Positions 50,822 to 62,712 of a stretch of DNA of 64,000 nt are shown here, one piece after another; positions within the stretch are counted from its first letter, which is position 1, and every line of letters begins with the position of its first letter. The notes below the pieces were generated by a model. That model searched no databases, had not been told where the DNA came from, and saw only the letters and a list, made by a program, of their open reading frames with translations. The stretch lies in the NCBI GenBank assembly GCA_900708905.1, contig CAADRB010000004.1, positions 1,925,685 through 1,989,684 on the forward strand, given 5' to 3'. Made by a program: the position numbers and the translations under genes. This DNA is from Hymenolepis diminuta (lineage: Eukaryota; Platyhelminthes; Cestoda; Cyclophyllidea; Hymenolepididae).

Positions 50822-53800
50822 CTACAAAGAAAAACAATATTCAATAACGATTATAAACGATTTCCTTAACTAGAAGAATAGACAAAACTTAAATGTTTTA
50901 TTTAAGCTACTTTTATAAAATTTACTGCTGTTAGTTCAAGGATGAATTTTTCTAATCATGGCTGAAATTAATAAAAGGATTACTTTAAAAGAATTCTTTT
51001 AACTTTTTTGAGTTATGACGGTCCGAGCCACACAATAGGAATATGTTCGGTCACTGGTGTTAGAGTCAAATATATAACACCAAGTAACCCAAACATATCT
51101 CATTGATATTAGCCCGTTTCTTAAATCGATAAGCGATCACTAATTAGTCAGTTGCACGAACCTTGTTCAGATCCGATTCCAGTAGACTCAAGGCAGTATC
51201 GGTCCGTCGAATTGTTTCAATAGCAGCTTCTACACCGCTCATTAGGCGACCTTTTGAGTCTAAATGAATTTGGAGACAACTAGCTTGACTACTGACAGCT
51301 CTGTGAGATCCATCTGAAAACGGAGGAGAAACTGCTTATTAATAAATAGTAGTTTATAAACATTAAAAATATCGATATGATTTAGCATTACCTTGTTCTG
51401 TGCACGATTCGTAGTGATTATGGAAGGCAATATGTCGACCTAAGTACTTTTCAGCCACATCTCGCCCTAAAATACAGGGAAATGTAAGATCACTTTCAAG
51501 TCGCTTAAATAAAATTAAGTAGTTGGCAAAAAAACTTACATTCAGGACTATTGACACGGAAATACATGACTAATCGAGGGCTATCTGCAAGTAACGAAGC
51601 AAAAGGGCAATCAGTTTAAATGTCAAGGTGGGGCTAATTAGGAGGGAGTTGTCAAAAGGAGACAAACCTCGCATCTTATCAATTAGTCGCATTAATTGAT
51701 TGGACAGTGCGCTGATCTTGGCTACTGAATTTGTTACCCGAGTGGAGTCTTTCACGTTTCCATCAGCAATAACCTGAAAAATTTTTTACATTTTTTAAAA
51801 TCGAAAAGATAACACTATATAATATGTTTAGAAATACCAACCCCTTTTACGGAATCCATAAGCTCCGAAGTTTCCAGAACGATCTTCTTAACTGTATCTC
51901 CACTGGCCTTTCGGAATTCCTCTTTGATCTCCTGCTGCTTTTGAAGGTTCTAAAACCAGAGAGTTCCTCATAAACACCATAGCATATCACTGAAACTTTC
52001 TTACGGCGTATCTCTTTTATATTCTATTAAATCGAACGGTGTAACACGTCTATTGGTTCGTAATTAACCAATAAACATTAAACGCTGGTACTAACCACTT
52101 GAAATACACTTTCACACATAAACAGTGTCTAAACTACAGGTGTTAGAGGTAAACTTATCAGCCTGCCAGATAGGTTTAGACAGGGCGCGATTTGACGATA
52201 AACAACCCCTCAATTCAGTATAATTAGCGGTGCGTGTGTTTAGTCGGAGACTATTAATCACCTTCTATCACCTTTCCCTCCCCCTAAACGTACTCTAAAT
52301 GACAATTATTCGTATGACCGTGCTCTGTGTTGCTTTAAGTGTGATTAAATAGTCTAAACAAAGAACCTGATGATAGCTGTCTCTAATAAACGTACTTTAT
52401 ATGTGTTGACTAAATCAAGTATAGCATGATGGGCTATATTTGCGCAGACAAGGGCATCATCTTGTCTTCGTGTTGAAGCAGCTGTCACAGCCTTATCAAC
52501 CACTGATAATAGAGGGCCTTCGGCTGCAGCTGATAACTCATCAGGCGCCAAATACCTGGAGACGAGACTAGACGTGGTAGACATTAGCGTTGTCGCACTC
52601 CCCAGGTCATTGAAACCTGGAGCACTAGTCGTAGTCTGTGCTGTCCCCATAGACATTCGACTGGCCAGTTGGCGACAAAGATGAGCTATTGAGATTAGAG
52701 CCTTTGTTCCACGATTTGATTCCATGTCTATTGCATCTACTGCCTTCAAGAGACGATTTGCACTTATTTCAACCTCCTGCAAAGTGGAAGATTCAGTTAG
52801 ACAAAGTTAATATCAAGATTAAGGAGTAATAGGAAAGCTTACATTTTCGTAAGTTTTAACCTCTTTAAAGGCTGGATCTTTCTTCGATCGATCTTGAACT
52901 TGAGCAGCTGTGAGAAGGGTGCTTCTGAGAGCTACAGCAGTATCTTTCGCGGTACTGAGAATTTGCACCTGGGGAAATAATCATTCGATAAAGCGAAGTG
53001 ACATAAAATGGGAAGAAAAGAGAAAGAGCAAGATCCTGAGAGAGGGAACACAAATTTCCACGTGCTTTAAACTAGGTGGTATAAGTTATCACATAGTATT
53101 GTATCATGATGATGAGGGAACGAAAGTCATGCCTACTAAGGAAGGGGAGAGAAATAGACTAAATATAACTAAATGCCGATTAGATGCAAGGGAGGTCAGA
53201 GGAGGGGATGGGACCAAAAGAAAGGAGGGAGGGGATTCTAACAAATTCTTGGCCGAGCAAAAACATGATGGGCAAAGCTACGGCACCGCTACACAGCACA
53301 CATGCGGTATCGGCAGTCATTATTCGATACACAGGCATGCGAAGCGACGATTAAAATGTATAAAAGTGGTATATGGCAGTGGGAAATGCGTTTTTGGGTT
53401 ATACGACGAACCGCGTGTGTGGAGAAGGCGATCACAAATCACAACGTCGAGACAGAGAGAGGAGACGAATGAGAGTAGACAAAAGACAAGAACAACAGTC
53501 AGTTGAAAGAAGCTACATGTATAGATGGCACCAACAGAGATAGATGGAAGGAGACTAGCTTATTGCCATAATGCTTAATTAGTAGGGTGCCGTTGATGCT
53601 TTCCCGATAGCAAAAGGAGTTTACGATGGGTGATAAAGCGATTGGCTTAGAGTAAGAGAGGAAGGGGGGGAGAATTAACCAATGGGATCTCGCTCACCTG
53701 GCTGTCACTTTGACCGGGACCAATCAGAGCCGCACCTTGTTTTACCACATCAGCCAATTGAGAGATGTTGCGCACGGCCATTTGGGTGGAACCGGCTAGT

Positions 53801-56800
53801 CGAGTTTGATCTTCACCGGCACCCAACACTAGAGACCGGGTGTCTTGAACCAACGCGTCGGCTGTACGATGAATGCTTTCGCTAAAAGGAGCAAAATTAA
53901 ACAACTTATATATATTCAGGTCCGTTCACACTTATAATGATTTACCGTTCATTTATAGAGTTTGCATATATGATATTAGTCGAATAAGCGGATACATGAT
54001 TAAACTAGCTCAAATTTAATGAAAATATAGGCATTTAGACTTAATTTTGAACCTAATTCAATACTTAGCATAGATTAAAAAGTGTGAGTTACGGCGGAAT
54101 GTAAAGATTTAGCACTAGTCTTCTCGAGAAACTGTTAAATTTCTACTCAATAGTCTTTAGCGAGGATTAAACCTCGACTTAATCTATCGACGCTTGACGG
54201 TGAAGTTCTGAGAGGCCAGGTTAACTTTAAGTAACATTTGAAGTAGATGGATGTTTTACTTGCTTATCGAGAATCGGCTAAATTAGCCTGAAGAAAATGC
54301 AAATAACAAACAGTGAAGTGAGTTATGAAAACAGTTCAAATATCAAGCTCAATCCATAGCTTATGAAGGTATTGTAAACCAAAAATTTTAGATTCTATAG
54401 AGTATACTTCTCGGGTTCTGTTAGAATATTTAAAACCCCCTTTAAAATGAATCGGAATTAAAAAAATGATAGACTACTAGCGGCCAGGTAGTAGTGTCTC
54501 GAATTGGCGAAAAATGAGAATATTAATAACTGCTAACAAGTTGCTCGCTAAAGGTAAAGAGAGGATTCCCTTTGTCTACTTTTATAATCGATTTAAATCC
54601 ATACTATCTGTGGAATGATGGCATAATTAAGATCGCAGTTAGGACTATAGAATAGCATCTGTCTAATGGAATATGAAAATGGAAAAAAATAAAGTTACGA
54701 TTCTAACTACGTACCGTATGCTGATGAAATTACTCTGAGCCTCACGACCAAAGTCATCGTAACCCGAAGAGATGGCCGAATATCTCTGCTGTGATTCCAG
54801 ATGTTGCATATCTACATCATCTCGAATTGGTGGATGAAGAGTCCCAGAGCTGGCAAAGAGGATAGTTGTATCCAAATCTGCGATAATTCCACTCACAGTG
54901 CTAGCACCTTGTAAGCAGGCCTGTGTACCAGGTCCTTGAGCTTCCAGTAGAGCAATCAATTCTCGGAGCTAAAAAACGTTACTCAATAAGTATAAGTAGA
55001 TAAGTTTTTTCGTGAAATAGTGAATAGGAAACTCACTCTATCATTCATGGCTCCAGCGGAGAAGTCTAAGCTACGAATACTAGCAGGAGGTCTAGCTAAA
55101 GCACCATTTCTTGTAAGTGAAGACGTGTCAGACTTGGAAGAAGCAACATTGACGGTTGCCATTATCAAGCCTCTCGTAGTCTGACCGAGATTCTTAACAG
55201 CCCATCGAAGTTTCTCAGCTTCGTGAGAATCACGAATCGTTTCGCAAGCATCTCGAGAAATCATGCAAATCTCTGCGTAGTCTTGGGCCAAACTCTGGAC
55301 TAACCCCGTCATTTCTTGATTAGATGTCTCATGAGGTCGTCTGGCTGTGCGGACAGTCACTTCGGTCTGCTGTTCCATGTGTCTAGCCAATCTGAGAAGT
55401 CGAGACTGGTAGTCAGTGAAATGGGCATCATATGGAACACGTCCTGGCTTATCGACCTAAAAATATAAAAAATCATGATAGTTATGAGTTTAGAGACAGC
55501 AGAAAATAAATAATTAAAATATTAAGCAGAGAAGGTTCTTCGGCACTAGTACAAAGAAAAAACCAGCTTCCCTGATGATGCAAATACAAGATAAATCAAA
55601 CTTACGAGATTTTGTGACTCCTCAAGAACAGCCATCAATTTGTTCATGAAGTTCTGTTGTGATGAAATTCCTTCAATAGCTGAGAGTAGTTCTTCACAAG
55701 AGGCCACTTGAGCATTGACACAGTCATTAACAGCAACACGATGGTCATCAGTCTAGAAAAACGTAAAAATTATTAAACACAATCGGATTCATCTTAATTT
55801 GACAATTAACAACTCAAATTACTTTTGGATTTCCTCCAGCCTGTTTAGCTGCAGAAACTAACTGTTCAGCTGATTCAAGAACCGTTCGGGTGTGTTCAAG
55901 ATATGTCATTTGAGCAGATGGATTTGAAGACCTTGAAGCGGCTCCAAGAGCATTTGAAACAAGACCCGGCAGGAGGAGGTCAAGGTCCCGAATTGTGTGA
56001 CCCAATCTCTCAGCTTCAGATGTAGCCCCGCGCCCGACTTGGGGAGCGATATCTCTTAAGGCACGAGAGTTCATTGAAAGTTGCTGTAATGAGACAACTT
56101 GTTAAATACTCGAATCAATGGGTGCTACTGATAAGAATTAAGTAACTTAGACCTACTTTCAGGAAACCTTCTTCAGTGGCTTGGTGACGAGGAGCGAACG
56201 CACCATCCATCATGGCCATCTTATCGCGCTCCAATTCGTGCAAAAGTCGACGAATGTTCAATAGAGCACGTTGACATTCAGCTTGACCTGGCGCTTGAGC
56301 ACTGAAAAATTAACAATTTAGACGGGGTTAGTAACTCTGCTGAAGTAATTTTGAAGAGCATTACTAGTCTAGATGATGAGAAAGTCAATGAAGTTAGAAA
56401 ACTAGTATTAGAAAGGGTATTCTAATTCAAATTAACAAATTTGAGCTTTGTGATAGGATGTTTTCTTTATAAGTAATTATTGAGATGAAAATAATAATAA
56501 GAGGCGAAAGTTCAGTTGTATCGATGAGGTAATAAATATTGACGGAATATGAAAGCCTATACAATGATTAGAGTTTTCAAGTCCTTTCTGGCTTGGTAAA
56601 CGCAGATTCTAAACAAGCTAATTTGAATTTCGTGATAGTAGAAAAGTTATTTGCACACTTACTCAAGAACACTAAGAAGATGCTTTGTGTTGTCGGTTAA
56701 ATCACGGCTAGCTGCTGTGAAAGCTGCAAAAGCCGTATCAGAAGGTTGGCCCTTAGTTTCCGCAGTTTGAAGCATATGCTTGGAAGCCAATATTACTCCT

Positions 56801-59800
56801 TTACCGCTTTCTAAGCAAGCTTGACCTGCAGCACAGATAGGTTGTTGAACCTAATAGTAAGTAGGAACAGGAAATTAACGAATTATCCCAAATAAATAAA
56901 TGGGAAAAAGTGGACTGAAATAAAAGGTCGTACATCTCTAGCCTCTCTACTAATTCTGGCCGGTTCACTGTCAAATTCATTTGTGGAGAAAAGGTAACTC
57001 ATTAAGCGATCAATGTTTGTATTGACCGCATGTGCGTGATTATTGGTCGCACGACGTCCTTCATCTGACCAATCAGCACTGCGCTGAATCAGTTCACTCA
57101 TGCTGTGAGTAGCGTCATTGGATAGAGCTTGCAATTTTCGTTTCGCCTCGGAATTGGTAGATTTTGCACAAATCGAATTACAGGCATCTCGGAGTGAACG
57201 CACATTGGCTGACATGTCGTTGGCCAAACTCACAACCTATCGGAAATAAATAAATGAATAACTAATTGGCTCATACGATAATCGCAATTATTGACACCAA
57301 AAGATAAATCAATTAGGACGATTGGTTGATTAATCAGGAGCAATTAGAGAGCGAAATGCGAGAATTATAGGTTTAAATACTGGCTGCATTTTTCATTCGA
57401 TACAAAGCCGAACAAATGAACCATGATTTTTATCACCCGATTTTAACTTACACGAGCTCGATCCTATAAAAATTGTAATTAAGTTATAATACTTAAACGA
57501 ATTAAGTAGCCAAGAGTGGGCTAGATTGCGAATTTTAGGCAGAAAAACATACCTCGCGCTCAGTAACTTGAGGACTGTTCATTGCTCGGCAAATATTTCG
57601 AATATCACGTTGGAGACGTTCAAAGAATGCAATGTCAATAAGACCAGCTCGTCCAGGTTCAGAAGTGGGATGAGAAACTCCAATCAGATACGCGGCCTGA
57701 GAGGTTTCTTCCGCAATTTGACAGAGTGAATCGGTGACTCTTCTAACATTTGACGTGAACATATCAGTGTCATGAGACTTGACACCATCTAAAGTCTTAC
57801 GTATGCCTTCAGATAATGGCTAGAAGGTAAAAAAACAGTGCCTTTTCAAGTTATATTTCTTTAATGACTTTCAACAGTAATCTTTCTAAAACTTACTGTC
57901 AGTGACTGGGCACAAGAACTAACACAAGTTTGATAGATGTGTGAATTGACAGGCCTGTCAGGATATTCAAGAAGTGGGCGCATTGACTCAAGTCGTCGTA
58001 GTGCGGCATCGCAATCTGCAACACCTGGGACAACTCCTGAAGCGGATACACTTAGAAGATTGCTGATGCTATCCGTAACCGATCTGTCCAAAACAAAGTA
58101 AGCACAATAATTCTCTTCTTCAGAAAGCCCACTTAATTAAATAAATAAGCAGACTCACCTTGCAGCTCCATGGAGTCTTTGTCTGAGTGGTTCAGCCTCA
58201 GGTTGACTACAGAGTTGTTTAGCACTCTCGAGCATTTCACTGCTGCGATCCGATACGTCCACTAGTCCGCTGATCAACTGACGACCAGAAGGATCTTTCG
58301 GTGATTTGGTGCGCGATAACTGAATACCCTTGTCAACCAGATTGTCATAAGCTCCAACAAATCGAATAGAGGATTTACAGAAGTTGACAGGCGTGTAGCT
58401 GGATGTAAGATCAGTAGTAGCTTGATTGAATTCCACTGCAGCTCCTGTGAATTCTGATTGAGTTCTTTCAATTCGTGTCTCTTCAATCGGGTACTCGAAA
58501 ATGGATGGTTCTTCTGAGAAACGAACGAGTTCCTTTCGGCGACGTTGGACCAAATCAGAAGCCTCTGAGAGTTCTTTCTGTCCAGGAAGAGCCTTCAGGA
58601 GACACTCAGAGAGTGATCTGTTGAGGTTGTCTCCAATAAGTTTGCAATTTGTGTTGACGGTTCTGTTGCCTTCCAGCACCTCAGATTGTTGATCAGGAGT
58701 AAGATTAGCTAGTTGAACAGGTTCAAGTTTTCTCGCTACGCATACAAGTTGGTAAGCGAGTTGAGCAGATGAATGAACATTGGCAGCCAAGCTAACATCA
58801 ATAGGTCGTTCTTCAGCTGCAAGGCAACTCCTAGTCGAACGAACAAGGTCAGAAACACCAGACGCAAGCCGATTGGCTGATGAACCCAACCAATCTTCGC
58901 CTTGATCGCGATTAGGGCTCTGAGGTGAGGCGTAATCTTGAGCAAGAGCATCGACGGCTGAAACAACCTCACTGGTTGCATTCTGAGCATCACGAACCCC
59001 AACTTTCAGGGTTTGGTACCGATCTTCCAGCTAAGAGTAAAAATATTGAGCTAGATAATATTGTATTTTCTAAACTGGATGATAAATGCATTATCTACGT
59101 TCATGATCTTCCAACGCCTAGAAGACAATTTTTACATAACCAAATTTCAAGTAATGGAAAAATCCAGTGGCACAATAAGAAAAGAACCCTAAATAGAACT
59201 TTCTGATTACCAAACAATTTCGGTTTGTTTCGATCTGAGCCAAATTTAACCGCATTAGGCCATACATATTACCGACAGTTATACTCAATTCAGTTTACAA
59301 ACTTGAATGCATCTAATGTTTTGCACCCACGAACGATAGCAGATACCCCTTCCTCTCTCTTTTATTGATTGGCCAACGCCACACCGCTTACTTTGCAGTT
59401 AGGTCATTTCATACTTTGATTTTATATCGTCTGGCATGTCTAGTAATAATTAGTTTAGTTCGCCCACTTCCCATATTTAATCATTAGATTACGGTTGTTT
59501 CCACAGTGGTAACTTCAAAATGACTTAATATCGCCCGTCTTGCAGTGAGTTCCAAAAAAATTGAAGGAAGTCAAAATGAACCGTACTCTGTCATCAGGCA
59601 GTGCCGTGAGGGTCCCCGCTTTTGCGAGTTTCTCAAGTTCTTCAGCCTCTCGAACAGTCCTCAAGAGAATCGCCAAAGCTCCATCCATTTGAAGTTGACG
59701 AGCGATTGGAGAAGCTCTTGCCAAGCACGCTTTTAACGTTTCCACAGCAACCACCATTTGAGAGGTGGACCCATCAAGGGCATTTTGTAATGCAGCGTCA

Positions 59801-62712
59801 CTAATGGTTGGAACCATTTGTCGGCAGGAGCGAGCCAAATAGCTACAAGGCTACAAGAAGAAGCACCAATAAGGTTAGTTAGTCAATAATTGGATGAGAT
59901 GATAAACCAATTACGGAACTGCTTACCTGAACAGCGTGTTCGCAAGTACAGATCAGCTCTAACTGAGCTAGCGGATCTTCAGGATCTCTTCTAATAAACC
60001 TAATTGCACTGACCATTTTAGGTAGTAGATCGTTAACTGCCCTCTCGTCAGTCATCATCTACAACAGAAAATCGGTGTTACAAACACAGAAACCATAAAA
60101 TTTGATTCGATAAAGATAATCTTACGTGATAGTTGTTGGATCTTGATTTGCTTGACGCTACGCGACTAGTTGTAATCAGATTATTTGAAGCGCTAACTAC
60201 AGCCCTGGCTGCGGCTTGAAGACTTCGAATAACACGAGCGTTGAGCAATTCAGCTGCAGATGCGTACGCGACAACAACTAAATCATCAGCTGAATGCTTC
60301 AGGTCAGCTTGACGAACAGGTGAGTCAGGATCACCAGAGCAAACCTAAAATACCGAAAACGAAAATTACGAGCTACTGAAGTAAACATGTAGATATGACA
60401 GTCAGTGAGGAGTATTTACCTTGGCCTGATTGATAAGATCAGTTGTAGAATCAGCAAGTTGCTTAGCGGCGGCAAACAGACGTGTTTGCCTCTCAGGATC
60501 TCCTTCGAGTGTTTCAGCTTGAACTTTCAGATCGGTGATCATTTGTGCTGTGACTTGGGAGAGACGTCTAGCTGCAGCTACAAGACGCACACCATCTGTC
60601 TCCTGCTGAAGAGCATCGTAGGCTTGTTGGAAGAGATCCAAGGTATCGCCCTGATACGGCTGTAAGAAATAATGCGATGAATTATCTACTAAATTCAGTT
60701 AGGTAGAATAAGTCATTAGAGATAAATACCCTAGCAGATCCGCGAAGAAGATGAGCATTTAAGCGATCCAATGAAGTCCGAACCTCGGCTGCAGCATCTT
60801 CGACTTCCACAACAGCTGCATTGACTTCCTGAACATCAGCATCAGACAAATCCATCCTGTCATGAGCTGCTTGACCACTGCTACGAGCTGTACGCACAAC
60901 AACATCAACAGCACTTGAAACATCACGAGCAGACTCCGACAACTGTTGTTGACAAGAGGCTTGATGAATAGTAGGAGCCAACACCTAGAGAAGAAAGAAT
61001 AAATATCAACTAGTCAGCGATTAGCCCGAAGATTTCTAGAACTATTTGAACGATGCTTACCTTTGTACAAGCGACCAGTTGGCTAGTGCAAAGTCCAGTT
61101 TGAGTTGCAGACATAACAACCATCTGTTGGTGATCAGGATCCAAATTGGTCTGGGTGGCCAAATTCTTCGCTTTGACGACCAACACAGCAGTAGAATTCG
61201 CGACCTCTTTAGCCAATTCGAGCAGCTTATCCTAAGGGAGGTAGAACAAAAATAAATGATAAATAAAGTGAACGGCAATTTTAGCACGTCAAGCTAAGTC
61301 CCAAAGTGTAGAAGACTAAGGAAAGAACTCGAAGAGAATTAGTGAGTTTATTAGACTCAATAGTGCAAACATCTACGGAACTAACCTGGAAGATAGCTAG
61401 CTGATCGGTCTAAAAACATCATTTTTAGAGAGCAGCCTTTAATGCAGCCTTATGGATTGAAAGAATGCAAATTAGAAAATTATTTAAGGGGAAATATACC
61501 TGATAGACTCTTTCATCTTCTTCAGGTACAATTTCGCCCTCAGTAACTTCAGAATCTTGCATTACATAGCGCAGGAAATCGTTGCTGGCTTCACCGACCC
61601 GATTTGCAGCTTCCAGAATGGCCTTTCTCGAAGATCCAGGGGCCTGAGTTCCTTGTTCTGTCACGTAGTTCACGGTATCCAAATCATACTCAGTCTAAAA
61701 AATGGAAGGGAAAATGAGGATTATCAAGATATCCACTCCTATTTGAGCGCAAAGAATATCTGTCACTGGTTTTAAATATACACTTTCCATTTTCCTCTGT
61801 CGGATTGAATAAAAAACAATACAAATATACCGTCGGCTACAATTGCCATGCGTATGCGTGTTCCGTATCAATAATAAAAGGGGTTAAAATCTATTACTAG
61901 AATTAAACTGATAATGGGATAAATTGAAATCCCATTATAGAATGGAGTCATTTATTTCGTCCTGTTGTAGTTAAAAATCCATTTATGAGTGTATGAGATA
62001 CCATTTAGATCTGTTTCTGGAGTATACGCATGCCTGACCCTAAACTATATCGATTTAACCAAACTCAGCATAATAAGTTTAATAAATGGCAGAGTTATAG
62101 CCATAAATGACCACTACATACCTGTCGAGTAGTGAGTGGAGTCGCTGCTTTAAGCAGTTCGGTGAAGCTATCTGCAACAGTTCTTGCAGCACCAAGCAGA
62201 TTCTGCGCATTCGCCTCCGATTCATCTGCAATTCCATGTCTAACTCTTTCATCTGGTTCGTCTTCCGCTCTCAGCAGACCAGACTCTCTTCTGAGTACAG
62301 CCACCCTCTTCACATTGTCTACGAAAGCAGGGAAGTGGACGGTAACCACACGGAAAGATTGTTGCATTCTCATGAGATCATCTGCCGGATCGGTGACTTC
62401 AGCAACTCCATATGTGGTAGGACCAACTGATCCCACGGCTGCATCGGCTCTATTCGCAGATCGGACAGCTTGAGCTACAGCCGCATTCATCGCGCCCATT
62501 TCATCAGCTACTCGCACTTCTGTCGCACCCATTGATTCATTCAACCAGCGTCTGGAGGCCTCATCATGTCCGAGATTGACTAGAACTCGTTCGGTGGGAG
62601 GACCGATTTCTAGACGCTGCTTGCCTTCTTGCAGAGCGTTAATATTCTCCTCAATGGTTACATGCAAGGCACGTTGGGCTGGAGTCATTGTCTTGCATAT
62701 GTAGTATTGTGT
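49725..62712 (-). CDS. Talin, rod and C-terminal actin-binding region (5' part outside the window), 32 exons
   Basis: Talin couples integrin tails to F-actin and vinculin. Exons in transcript order: 62712-62122, 61694-61500, 61409-61386, 61231-61061, 60984-60730, 60659-60420, 60344-60126, 60058-59927, 59850-59587, 59030-58159, 58083-57897, 57819-57553, 57463-57452, 57236-56934, 56850-56663, 56301-56157, 56083-55823, 55752-55606, 55456-55037, 54968-54715, 53881-53698, 52968-52843, 52776-52396, 51949-51842, 51773-51668, 51584-51540, 51466-51392, 51313-51162, 50821-50672, 50602-50372, 50060-49911, 49838-49725. All junctions are GT-AG and phases agree; the spliced frame is 6,969 nt (2,322 residues) ending at TGA 49725-49727. 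Residues follow the order of vertebrate talin rod helical bundles R1 to R13 plus a C-terminal helix. Diagnostic matches include TSQLVACTK, SGIIADLDTTILFAS, AAYLIGVSHP and ADVVKQGAALIG. The head domain is not seen. Whether this is the only talin gene is unknown. Confidence 0.96.
51392..51584 (-). other. Two symmetrical cassette exons encoding an R12-region insertion in talin
   Basis: Exons 51540-51584 (45 nt) and 51392-51466 (75 nt) are both phase 1 at each end. They encode a segment including SPRLVMYFRVNSPEW and RDVAEKYLGRHIAFHNHYES. This is rich in aromatics, His and Tyr, unlike the Ala/Ser/Leu helices around it, and has no counterpart I know in vertebrate talin. The two can be skipped singly or together without a frameshift. 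Confidence 0.75.
52969..53697 (-). other. Talin intron of 729 nt, GC-richer and strand-biased
   Basis: This intron is less AT-rich than its neighbours. It is purine-biased on the plus strand, with G runs around 53190-53236 and 53665-53672. It explains a long plus-strand open frame (52910-53506) antisense to talin. Confidence 0.6.
53882..54714 (-). other. Longest talin intron in the window, 833 nt
   Basis: An AT-rich intron between CG|GTACGT and TTTTAG. No element was recognised. Confidence 0.8.
57452..57463 (-). other. Candidate talin microexon, 12 nt
   Basis: On the minus strand TTTTTATAG precedes GATCGAGCTCGT (D-R-A-R), followed by GTAAGTTA, a near-consensus donor. It lies between exons that are both phase 0, so inclusion or skipping keeps the frame. 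Homology cannot decide, because the vertebrate loop here is variable. Confidence 0.55.
61386..61409 (-). other. Talin microexon, 24 nt
   Basis: The microexon is bounded by TTTTTAG and GTTAGTT and encodes TDQLAIFQ. With it the spliced protein reads TDQLAIFQDKLLELAKEV, which parallels vertebrate talin TDERFQDVLMSLAKAV. That conservation supports its inclusion. It is symmetrical (phase 0 at both ends). Confidence 0.8.

Noticed and set aside
57526..62473. Plus-strand open frames opposite the talin exons
   Set aside because: They are antisense shadows of long coding exons. The minus strand carries the conserved protein with consistent introns.
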